From Aquabacterium sp. (GTDB taxonomy: Bacteria > Pseudomonadota > Gammaproteobacteria > Burkholderiales > Burkholderiaceae_C), in contig NZ_JACPYU010000008.1 in the NCBI RefSeq assembly GCF_016195855.1, forward strand, positions 1-64,000: a stretch of 64,000 nt of DNA, in the 5' to 3' direction. A program made the translations under genes and the position numbers. Below are positions 29,940 to 37,293 of the stretch, piece by piece. How positions within the stretch are numbered: the first letter of the stretch is position 1; the number at the start of each line of letters is the position of its first letter. A model generated the notes under the pieces. That model was not told where the DNA came from. It saw nothing but the letters and a program-made list of their open reading frames with translations, and made no database searches.

Positions 29940-30112
29940 CGGAGCAAAGAAGTGGGCGCGCGTAGCGCGCATCGTGAACTGACTCGCCGGGGTTGTTCGA
30001 GCGAAGCAGACAGCGTCTGCGCAGCGAGTTCCCCGGCGCCACTTCTTTGCGAGCACCGCAAGGCAGTCCCGCTTGCAAAGCGGGACCACCAACATGAAGC
30101 CTGGCCAAATAC
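29940..30112. repeat. Second nested-palindrome element, partly inverted copy of the first
   Basis: GCAAAGAAGTGG (29944-29955) is the exact complement of CCACTTCTTTGC (30039-30050). Within it CGCCGGGG (29985-29992) pairs with CCCCGGCG (30031-30038), and shorter dyads sit inside. Next to it GTCCCGCTT/AAGCGGGAC (30066-30086) forms a hairpin. Read on the minus strand, 30057-30112 repeats the GGCTTCATGTTG block of the first element. Open frames here are spurious products of the palindromes; the rest of 29575-30196 shows no supported gene. Confidence 0.7.
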
Positions 30113-30196
30113 CGACTCGGTCCGCGCCTCGCGCTGCACTGAGAAAGCGCCTCAACCTCAGCAAGACGCCAAGCAAAACCGACACAAGCAGAAACG

Positions 30197-30973
30197 TCAA
30201 AGCGTGCTGACCAGGTGCCCCCCATCCACCGCCAACACCGCCCCCGTCATATAGGCCCCCGCATCCGAAGCCAGCAGCAAGAGCGGCCCATCCAGGTCAC
30301 CGGGCTGGCCAAACCGCCTCTGCGGAATCCGGCCCTGCAGCCGCTGCCCCGCCTCGCTTTGCAGAAAACCGCTGTTCAAGTCGGTTTCGATGTATCCCGG
30401 TGCCAGGGCATTGACGCGTATGCCGTACCGGGCCCATTCCAGCGCCAGCGCCTTGGTCAGGTGAATGAGGCCCGCCTTGGAGGCGCAGTAGGGCGCCACG
30501 GCACCTCCCACGCGCAAGCCCAGGATGGAAGCCACATTGACGATGCAGCCGCCACGCCCTGCCTGCTGCAGATGGCGCGCGGCCTCGGTGGCGACCAGCC
30601 AGGCGCCTTTCAGATTGGTGTCCATGACCTCATCCCATTGGGACTCGGTCTGCGACAGGGCAGGGGCCGACGTTGCCAGGCCGGCGTTGTTGACAACGAC
30701 GTCTGGTGCCACCCAACGCTGCGCGACCTCTTCAAAGGCCGCCGCCACCGATGAGGCCGAGCTGACGTCCATCTCGACGGCATGAGCCTGCAGGCCCTGC
30801 TGCTGCATCTCGGCCACCAGGCCTTGCAGACGTGCCAGCCTGCGTGCCGCCAGCATGACGCGGGCGCCCGCGCGGGCCATCGTCCAGGCACTGTGCAGGC
30901 CCAGGCCGCTGGAGGCGCCGGTGATCAGGGCCGTGCGTCCGTTCAAGGAGAAGCTGGGGCCGGGTGTGCTCAT
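30197..30973 (-). CDS. Short-chain dehydrogenase/reductase, LvaD-like candidate
   Basis: This 258-residue SDR has TGASSGLG (18-25), NNAG, and Ser149, Tyr162 and Lys166 (NVASILG, YCASK). It starts at an ATGA overlap with the preceding acyl-CoA dehydrogenase, so the two are translationally coupled. In the levulinate (lva) pathway an SDR reduces 4-oxopentanoyl-CoA to 4-hydroxypentanoyl-CoA beside an ACAD10/11-type dehydrogenase and a kinase; all three types are present in this regulon. That role is inference; ordinary 3-hydroxyacyl-CoA dehydrogenase activity is the alternative. Confidence 0.88.
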   Translation of the reverse strand: MSTPGPSFSLNGRTALITGASSGLGLHSAWTMARAGARVMLAARRLARLQGLVAEMQQQGLQAHAVEMDVSSASSVAAAFEEVAQRWVAPDVVVNNAGLATSAPALSQTESQWDEVMDTNLKGAWLVATEAARHLQQAGRGGCIVNVASILGLRVGGAVAPYCASKAGLIHLTKALALEWARYGIRVNALAPGYIETDLNSGFLQSEAGQRLQGRIPQRRFGQPGDLDGPLLLLASDAGAYMTGAVLAVDGGHLVSTL

Positions 30974-32136
30974 GTGGTGCCTCCCTTGGCGATGCGGCGG
31001 CCCATGCGCCAGCGGTGCGTTTCGTTGGGGCCGTCGTAGATGCGGAAGGCCCGCATGTCGCGGAAGATGGTCGCCACGATGCTCAGGTCGGTGACACCCC
31101 GGCCACCCAGCACCTGCACGCTGCGGTCCACCACGCGCCACTGTGCTTCCGAGCACAGCACCTTGGCCATGCTGGATTCGTGGCCGCCATCTTCACCCTG
31201 ATCCAGTACCCAGGCCGCGTGCCAGATGGTCAGCCGGGCGGCGTGCATGTCCATCTCGTTGTCGGCCAGCATGAAGCCGACACCCTCGTGGCGCACCAGT
31301 ACCTGACCAAATGCTTCGCGCTCGCGCGCATAGGCCACGGCCGTGTCATGGGCGCGCCGTGCCGCCCCCAGCCAGCGCATGCAATGGGTCAGGCGGGCTG
31401 GCGCCAGGCGCACCTGGGCATAACGAAAGCCCTGACCGATGGTGCCCAGGCAGTTTGCTGCAGGGACCTTGAGGCCCTCGAAATGCACAATGGCGTGGCC
31501 ACCGGCGAAGCACGAGTCCAAGGCGTCCAGCTGCCGCTCGATGCGGATGCCGGGCTGGTCCATGTCGGCGAGGAACATCGTGGCCGAGCCGTCTTCCATG
31601 CGGGCCATGACGATGCCCACCCCGGCACCAACGGCGCCGGTGATGTGGATCTTGGTGCCCCGGATCACATAGTGGTCGCCTTCCAGCCTGGCCTGGGTTT
31701 GCAGCATGCTGGGGTCCGAGCCTGCGCCGGGTGCCGGCTCGGTCATGCAGAAGCAAGAGCGGATGTCACCCGCCACCAGCGGGGCCAGCCAGCGGTCTTT
31801 CTGAGCAGGCGTTGCGACCAGTTCCATCAGGTGGATGTTGCCCTCGTCAGGCGCGGCGATGTTGAGGGCCAGGGGCCCCAGTGGCGAGTAGCCCGCTTCT
31901 TCAAAGACGATGGCCTTGTCGATGTGGCTCAGGCCCAGTCCACCCAGGCTGGTGGCTGCATGCGGTGTCAACAGGCCGGCCTGGCGGGCGCGGTCTTGCA
32001 AGGCCCGCCTGAGTTCATCGGTGGGCCCGTGGGGTGTGCGCCGTGGGTCGCTTTCCAGGGGGATGACCTGCTCTGCAATGAACTGCCGGGTTCGTGCCTG
32101 CAGTTCACGCTGTGGGGGTGAGAGACAGAAATCCAT
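30970..32136 (-). CDS. Acyl-CoA dehydrogenase, ACAD10/11 (LvaC) type
   Basis: This is a 388-residue acyl-CoA dehydrogenase-fold protein. MTEPAPGAGSDPSML matches the flavin/substrate loop, and the C-terminus reads RIYDGPNETHRWRMGRR, the motif of ACAD10/11 relatives in which Asp (here Asp368) replaces the MCAD glutamate. In mammals and in the bacterial lva pathway these enzymes act with an APH-like kinase to convert 4-hydroxyacyl-CoA through a phosphorylated intermediate into 3-hydroxyacyl-CoA. Such a kinase is encoded at 35127-36164 in the same proposed regulon. An ordinary dehydrogenase role is not excluded. Confidence 0.92.
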   Translation of the reverse strand: MDFCLSPPQRELQARTRQFIAEQVIPLESDPRRTPHGPTDELRRALQDRARQAGLLTPHAATSLGGLGLSHIDKAIVFEEAGYSPLGPLALNIAAPDEGNIHLMELVATPAQKDRWLAPLVAGDIRSCFCMTEPAPGAGSDPSMLQTQARLEGDHYVIRGTKIHITGAVGAGVGIVMARMEDGSATMFLADMDQPGIRIERQLDALDSCFAGGHAIVHFEGLKVPAANCLGTIGQGFRYAQVRLAPARLTHCMRWLGAARRAHDTAVAYAREREAFGQVLVRHEGVGFMLADNEMDMHAARLTIWHAAWVLDQGEDGGHESSMAKVLCSEAQWRVVDRSVQVLGGRGVTDLSIVATIFRDMRAFRIYDGPNETHRWRMGRRIAKGGTT

Positions 32137-32166
32137 GTCGCTTGATGGTGGAGTGAGAAAGAGGGA

Positions 32167-33723
32167 TCAGGCGGCCACACGCCAGTGCAGGCGTTGTTCG
32201 GGCCCGGCGTCGACCGTGCCTTGCAAGCCCACCGGGCTGTTGCTCAGCGAGGTGAGGCGGGCCATGGTCACCAGGTCATCGGCCGGGACGCGGGCCATCA
32301 GCCGCGCACCTTCAGGCGTGCGGGCGATGACGGTGCCAAACTCCGGCTTGCCCTGGCGATCAAAGATGACGGTGTGGGTTTCGAGTTGGGCTGGGCCCTC
32401 ATGGTGCGCAACAAGCAGGGGAGCGGGTCCGCGCAGCACGTCGGCCTGGGTTTGGGCGCCACCATCGGATTGCAGCTGGCCATGGGGTGATGGCGCGGTG
32501 GACAGCACCACCGCATGGTGCTTGGTCAGGTACTCGCCTTGCCCATAAAGCAGCCCTTTGTCGCCAGGCTTGGCGCGCAGGGCTCGCACCATGGCCGCGG
32601 TGCCATGGCTCATGTAATTGTTGAGCGGGCCGCCGAAGTAGCTCAGGCCACCGGTGACGGACAGGCTGGCATCGGCCGGCAAGCCCAGCACCCGCCTGGC
32701 CAGTTTGGGCACCACGGGAAAGCAGCTGTAGAGCTCCATGTGCTGAAAGGGTTGGCTCCCCCCACCAGCGATGTCCTTGGCCGCTTCCAGCACAGCTTCC
32801 TGCGCCGGGACATGCCAGTAGTTGGCTCTGGCCAGGTAGTCACGCGACTCCTGCGCCTGGGCGCCGCCCAGGACGTACACCAGCTTGTCATCAGGGATGC
32901 CCAGCTCATGGGCCAGCTGCAGATTGGTCAGGATGATGGCCGCGCCCATGTTCACCAGGGGGTTGGCAACCATGGACAAGGTATAGGGCCAGGTGATCAG
33001 CCGGTTGCGCTCATGGGGCGTGATGATGTCCTGGGCCGCAAGGCGCCGGCGCTGCCAGGCGTAAGGGTTGCCTTCGGCCACTTCAGATAGGTGTGACCAC
33101 ATGGTGCCGGATTCCATCTGGGCCTGCTGAGGCGTCTGTGAGGTGGCGGCGGTCAAGGCGTTCTCGAAGAAGGCATAGACCTGTACGGGTGACACCATGC
33201 CGTGGGCCACGGCAATCGGGTGGCAGATGTCGGCGCCCCTGAGCAAGCTGGCGTGCTGGTCGCGTGGGGTCCAGTTCAAGGGCGTACCGGTTTTGGCCGC
33301 GCTGGCCACGGTGTGGCTGGACTCCGCGCCGACGATGGCGGCAATGGCGCTCTCGCCCTCGGCAATGCGCCTGGCCGCTTCGTGCAGCAGCCGAACGGGC
33401 GACTCACCACCAGCCTGGGCGTAAGCACGGTGCCGAGGTGCCATGTGCATGCGCGCCGAGAGCAAGGCCGGCGCGTCTTCGTACGGCCAGGAGTGCTCGC
33501 ACACCACATCCAGTGAATCGACCGCCTGCAGGAGCGCCGCCCCCACATGCGGCTGTGCGTTCTCCAATGCATCAGTCTGTGCGGCGTGCAGCGCGGCCGC
33601 CATCAAGGACAGCGGCTCCAGCCCGGCGGCGAGGTCCTGGGGGCGCCAGGTGATCTCACCCACACCAATGATGACGGGGGTGCGCGCCACGTTCAGGGAT
33701 GCGGTGTGCGGACGTGTGCTCAT
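32167..33723 (-). CDS. Thiolase-like protein type 1 (TLP1), no cysteine nucleophile
   Basis: This 518-residue protein has the thiolase fold plus about 120 extra C-terminal residues resembling the TLP1 additional domain (OB-like). The nucleophilic cysteine is absent; the region reads AGGESPVRLLHEAARRIAEG and GAESSHT. Conserved pieces of the family include ELYSCFPVVPKL and GGLSYFGGPLNNYMSH. Mycobacterial TLP1 is reported to lack thiolase activity, so another CoA-ester reaction, such as retro-aldol cleavage, is possible. The start has GGAGAGG upstream. The gene leads an operon with the ACAD10/11-type gene and the SDR. Confidence 0.85.
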   Translation of the reverse strand: MSTRPHTASLNVARTPVIIGVGEITWRPQDLAAGLEPLSLMAAALHAAQTDALENAQPHVGAALLQAVDSLDVVCEHSWPYEDAPALLSARMHMAPRHRAYAQAGGESPVRLLHEAARRIAEGESAIAAIVGAESSHTVASAAKTGTPLNWTPRDQHASLLRGADICHPIAVAHGMVSPVQVYAFFENALTAATSQTPQQAQMESGTMWSHLSEVAEGNPYAWQRRRLAAQDIITPHERNRLITWPYTLSMVANPLVNMGAAIILTNLQLAHELGIPDDKLVYVLGGAQAQESRDYLARANYWHVPAQEAVLEAAKDIAGGGSQPFQHMELYSCFPVVPKLARRVLGLPADASLSVTGGLSYFGGPLNNYMSHGTAAMVRALRAKPGDKGLLYGQGEYLTKHHAVVLSTAPSPHGQLQSDGGAQTQADVLRGPAPLLVAHHEGPAQLETHTVIFDRQGKPEFGTVIARTPEGARLMARVPADDLVTMARLTSLSNSPVGLQGTVDAGPEQRLHWRVAA

Positions 33724-33778
33724 ATGGCCTCTCCTCTATAGCGACATGCAGTGTCATGGTGGAGGGCGCTGGCGGCGA

Positions 33779-33794
33779 TCGTCCGTTGCGACGA
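33779..33794. promoter_or_regulatory. Island palindrome site 5 (toward TLP1 operon)
   Basis: TCGTCC-GTTG-CGACGA lies 55 bases upstream of the TLP1 start. The minus-strand hexamer at the usual 34-base distance is GACACT, a weak -10 (3 of 6). Confidence 0.7.
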
Positions 33795-33835
33795 ATTCAA
33801 GCCATGCGGGCGGGGTGATCAATAGGCAGGCTTCT

Positions 33836-33851
33836 TCGTCAAATGCGACGA
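33836..33851. promoter_or_regulatory. Island palindrome site 6 (toward CaiB-type gene)
   Basis: TCGTCA-AATG-CGACGA has its centre 34 bases upstream of AAGAAT (33875-33880; 4 of 6 to the -10 consensus), 61 bases before the CoA-transferase ATG. Sites 5 and 6 together serve one divergent promoter region. Confidence 0.73.
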
Positions 33852-33912
33852 TTGACCGTGCTCAGGTGGGCTTGAAGAATTCGCGGCAGATCAACCCCCA
33901 ACGGAATGGAAC

Positions 33913-35124
33913 ATGGACAGCAAACCGAAGCAGCCCGCCATGCTCGAAGGCATCCGCATCACGGATCTCAGCACGGTGATCTTTGGCCCCTATGCCACGC
34001 AGGTGCTGGCGGACCTGGGGGCGGATGTGATCAAGGTCGAGCCCACCGGGGGGGACACCATCCGCATCCTGGGGCACCCCCCCAAGACGCCGGGCATGAG
34101 CCCACTGCACATGCGCCTGAACAGAGGCAAGCGCTCGGTGGACTGGGACTTGCGCAGCGAAGCGGGCCGCGAAGCCTTGCGCAGGCTGGTGCAAAGCAGC
34201 GACGTCTTCGTGCACAACGTCCGCGCAGAAGCCATGGACAGGCTGGGTTTTGGCTACGAGGCCGTTCGCGCCATCAAGCCGGACATCATCTACCTGCACT
34301 GCACGGGCTTTGACCAAAGCGGCCCCTACGCGGGCTTGCAAGCCTATGACGACGTCATCCAGGCCGCAGCGGGTGTGGCGACCTTGCTGCCCTATGTCGA
34401 TGGGCAACCGCGCCCTCGCTATCTGCCCATGACCTTGGCCGACAAGGTGTCGGGCCTGCACGCGGCCTACGCGATCACGGCGGCCCTGGTGCACCGCTTG
34501 CGCACAGGGCAGGGGCAGTTCGTCGAGGTGCCCATGTTCGAATCGGTGGCCAGCTTCAACCTGCTGGAGCACCTGTTCGACCATACCTTCGTGCCGCCGA
34601 CGGGGTCAGCCCGCTATCCCCGCCAGTTGGACCCGGCTCGCCAGCCGATGCGCACCCGTGACGGCTGGATCTCGATTGCACCGTATCTCGACGACCGCTG
34701 GGTGCGCTTCTTCGAGGCGGTAGGCCGAGGGGATGTGCTGAGCGAGCCGCGCTTCAAGGACCCTGTTGTCCGCCGCAGCAACATGGACCAGATGTACATG
34801 CTGATGTCGGAGATCACGCCGACGAAGCGCACCGACGAGTGGCTGGCCTTGCTGGAAACAATCAATGTGCCGGCCATGCGTGTCAACGAGATCGAAGACC
34901 TGCTCGATGACCCGCAGATCAAGGCCAGCGGGCTCTTGCAGCAGCGCGAGCACCCGACGGAGGGCGCCTACATCGAGGTGGGCGCGCCGGTGCGCTTCTC
35001 GGCCTGGGAGGCGTCGCCCGCGCGGCATGCGCCTGGGCTGGGTCAACACAGCGAGGAGGTGGCCGGCGAGCTGGGGGTGTGCTTGTCGGTGCCGTCAACG
35101 CCCAAGGTGGCGGGCAGCCGCTGA
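33913..35124 (+). CDS. CaiB/BaiF-type (family III) CoA-transferase
   Basis: This 403-residue family III CoA-transferase would move CoA from one acyl-CoA to another acid through an aspartyl-CoA intermediate. The catalytic aspartate is Asp177 in LPMTLADKVSGLHA, matching the formyl-CoA transferase active site, which distinguishes it from the AMACR-like paralogue at 13799. Other family blocks are GPYATQVLADLGADVIKVE and GQGQFVEVPMFES. It has its own island operator, and its stop is two bases from the convergent kinase gene. It could recycle CoA between pathway end products and incoming isoprenoid acids. Confidence 0.9.
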   Translation: MDSKPKQPAMLEGIRITDLSTVIFGPYATQVLADLGADVIKVEPTGGDTIRILGHPPKTPGMSPLHMRLNRGKRSVDWDLRSEAGREALRRLVQSSDVFVHNVRAEAMDRLGFGYEAVRAIKPDIIYLHCTGFDQSGPYAGLQAYDDVIQAAAGVATLLPYVDGQPRPRYLPMTLADKVSGLHAAYAITAALVHRLRTGQGQFVEVPMFESVASFNLLEHLFDHTFVPPTGSARYPRQLDPARQPMRTRDGWISIAPYLDDRWVRFFEAVGRGDVLSEPRFKDPVVRRSNMDQMYMLMSEITPTKRTDEWLALLETINVPAMRVNEIEDLLDDPQIKASGLLQQREHPTEGAYIEVGAPVRFSAWEASPARHAPGLGQHSEEVAGELGVCLSVPSTPKVAGSR

Positions 35125-35126
35125 AC

Positions 35127-36164
35127 TCAAACGCCGTCCAGCACCTGGATGGCCGCTTGCGCAAAGGCGGCGCTTTGATCGCCAACGCGGCCGGCATCTT
35201 CTGCGGCGGCATTGCCGGCCAGCGCACGCGCACGCACCCCTTCCAGGATCACCGCGAAGCGGAACAGCGAGAACGCCAGGTGGAAGGGCGCCACCCGATC
35301 TGGGCGCCCACTGCAACGGTGGTAGTGCGCCAGGTACTCGGCCTGTGTGGGCAAGCCCTGGGCCTGCAAGTCCAGGCCCAGCAGGCCATCGAAGGATGCG
35401 GGCGGCGTGTGCCAGGCCATGGCGGAGTAAGCCGCATCCGCGAGCGGGTGCCCCAGGGTCGACAGCTCCCAGTCCAGCACGGCGATCACACGCGGCTCAC
35501 TGGGGTGGAACATCAGGTTGCCCAGACGGAAGTCGCCGTGCGCGATGCGGGTGTCATCGCCCTTGGGGATGTGCGCGGGCAGCCAGGCAATGAGGCGCTC
35601 GATGTGGGTGTCTTCCCGCGTGCGCGAGGCGGCCCATTGCCGGCTCCATCGCGCGATCTGCCGGGCGAAGAAGTTGCCGGGTTTGCCGTAGTCGCTCAGG
35701 CCCAGTGCGGCCCAGTCCAGGCTGTGCAGGGTGGCCAGGGTTTCGGCCATGGCCATCCAGTAGGCCTGGCGTTGGGCGGGTTCGATTTCGGGCAGCGCGT
35801 GGCTGGACATCACGCGGCCCGCCAGCTTGTCCATCACGTAGAACGGCGTGCCGATGACCTGCGCGTCTGCGCAAAAGGCCCGCATCTTCGGCACGGGCAG
35901 GCCGCTGTTGGCCAGCGCACGCTGGATGCGGTATTCGCGGTCCACCGCGTGCGCGGAAGGCAGCAAGGGCCCGGGCGGCTGCTTGCGCAGCACCAGCGCG
36001 CATTCGGGGAAGTCCACAAAAAAAGTGGGGTTGGACTGCCCACCATGGATGCGCGTAAGGTGCATGGGGCCTTGTGCCCCTGCGACATGCTGGCCCAGCC
36101 AGGTTTGCAGCGCCTGCGTTTGCGCGGTGTTCAGCACAGGGGGCGCCTTCTCATGCATGGGCAT
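35127..36164 (-). CDS. APH-family phosphotransferase (ACAD10/11 kinase, LvaA-like)
   Basis: This 345-residue aminoglycoside-phosphotransferase-fold kinase has a glycine-rich loop (HGGQSNPTFFV), VLRKQPPG with the ATP-binding lysine near 61, catalytic HGDFRLGN (209-216, Asp211) and Mg-binding DWE (231-233). This pattern is that of the kinase domain of ACAD10/11 and of LvaA, which phosphorylate 4-hydroxyacyl-CoAs, rather than of drug-resistance enzymes. It overlaps the alcohol dehydrogenase stop by 14 bases and is the last gene of the DUF1302 operon. No separate LvaB-like small subunit is recognised in the window. Confidence 0.9.
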   Translation of the reverse strand: MPMHEKAPPVLNTAQTQALQTWLGQHVAGAQGPMHLTRIHGGQSNPTFFVDFPECALVLRKQPPGPLLPSAHAVDREYRIQRALANSGLPVPKMRAFCADAQVIGTPFYVMDKLAGRVMSSHALPEIEPAQRQAYWMAMAETLATLHSLDWAALGLSDYGKPGNFFARQIARWSRQWAASRTREDTHIERLIAWLPAHIPKGDDTRIAHGDFRLGNLMFHPSEPRVIAVLDWELSTLGHPLADAAYSAMAWHTPPASFDGLLGLDLQAQGLPTQAEYLAHYHRCSGRPDRVAPFHLAFSLFRFAVILEGVRARALAGNAAAEDAGRVGDQSAAFAQAAIQVLDGV

Positions 36165-37257
36165 CAGGCATCACGATGATGGGCTTGACGGTGCGCCCGC
36201 TCTTGCAATCGGCGATGGCGTCGTTGATGGCATCCAGCGGGTAGTGCCGGCACAGGCGGTCAAAGGGCAGCAGGCCGGCGCGGTGCAGCTCGATCAAGCG
36301 CGGGATGAACACCGCCGGCACGCTGTCGCCTTCAATGGACGAGCGGATGGTGCGCCCACCCAGCAGCAGCGCAGCATTGAGCTTCAGGCTCGCGCCCGGT
36401 GGGGCCATGCCCAGCATCAAGGTGGTACCTGTGCGGTGCGTGGAGGCGATGGCGGCGCCCATCACCGCGGGCACGCCGGTGGCGTCGATGGCGAAGTCCA
36501 CGCCGCCGGGCACCTGTGCGTGAACCTGGGCATCACTTGGCGTGTCACCAGCCTGGATCAGGGCGGTGGCACCCAGCTCGGCGGCCAGGTCCAGCCGGGA
36601 GGCATGCAGGTCCACCGCCAGGATGCGGGTGCAGCCGACTGTCTTGGCCGCCATGATGGCCGACAGGCCGACTGCGCCCAGGCCATGAACCACCAGGCTC
36701 GATCCCGCCTGGGGCTTGAGCACATTGAGCACGCCGCCCGCACCGGTCTGCACGCCGCAAGCCAGCGGGGCCAGGTCAACCAGCGGCAGGTGCTTGGGCA
36801 CCCGCACCGCATTGCGCTCATGCACCAGCGCATGGCTGGCCAGCGACGATTGGCCGAAGAAGCCCGCAGACACGGCCTGGCTGCCCGCATGGTGCGTGCA
36901 CGAGCCATCGGCGCGGCGCGTGGCCAGGTTCAGCTGGCGCGCGTACTGGCAGTACGCGGGTTGGCCGCTCTGGCAGCTGGCGCAATGCCCGCAAGACGCG
37001 AAGCTCAGGATCACGTGGTCACCAGGGATCAGGTGCTCGACGCGTGGGCCAACCCGCTGGACCACGCCCACCCCCTCGTGGCCCAGGATGCCGGGCAGCG
37101 GGTAGGGCAGGTGCTGGTCTAGCGCCACGATATCGGTGTGGCACAGGCCGGTGGCGATGACGCGCACCAGCACCTCGTCACCCTGGGGCGCATCAAGCTC
37201 AAGGTGCTCGATGGTGAACCGGCCGGGCTCGCGCACGACGGCGGCTTGAATGTCCAT
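36151..37257 (-). CDS. Zinc-dependent alcohol dehydrogenase (MDR family)
   Basis: This 368-residue medium-chain alcohol dehydrogenase has catalytic zinc ligands Cys39 (GLCHTD), His60-Glu61 (GHEGVG) and Cys167 (PLACGVQTG), a structural zinc lobe CGHCASCQSGQPAYC (Cys89, 92, 95, 103) and the NAD motif GLGAVG. The closest recognisable type is the class III/aryl-alcohol group. It would interconvert an alcohol and an aldehyde, possibly handling aldehydes released by Rox-type cleavage. It lies between the RND pump and the kinase gene in the same transcription unit. Confidence 0.92.
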   Translation of the reverse strand: MDIQAAVVREPGRFTIEHLELDAPQGDEVLVRVIATGLCHTDIVALDQHLPYPLPGILGHEGVGVVQRVGPRVEHLIPGDHVILSFASCGHCASCQSGQPAYCQYARQLNLATRRADGSCTHHAGSQAVSAGFFGQSSLASHALVHERNAVRVPKHLPLVDLAPLACGVQTGAGGVLNVLKPQAGSSLVVHGLGAVGLSAIMAAKTVGCTRILAVDLHASRLDLAAELGATALIQAGDTPSDAQVHAQVPGGVDFAIDATGVPAVMGAAIASTHRTGTTLMLGMAPPGASLKLNAALLLGGRTIRSSIEGDSVPAVFIPRLIELHRAGLLPFDRLCRHYPLDAINDAIADCKSGRTVKPIIVMPDAHA

Positions 37258-37293
37258 GATGGGCCTTTCAGGCGGATGGATGGTGTGTGGCCA

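Noticed and set aside
29504-30225. Several overlapping open frames on both strands in the non-coding gap
   Set aside because: They are created by nested palindromes and repeats, lack ribosome-binding sites and resemble each other because of the inverted repeat, not homology.
35127-36164. Aminoglycoside resistance phosphotransferase
   Set aside because: The APH motif is present, but context and sequence match the ACAD10/11-associated kinase group rather than drug-resistance enzymes.
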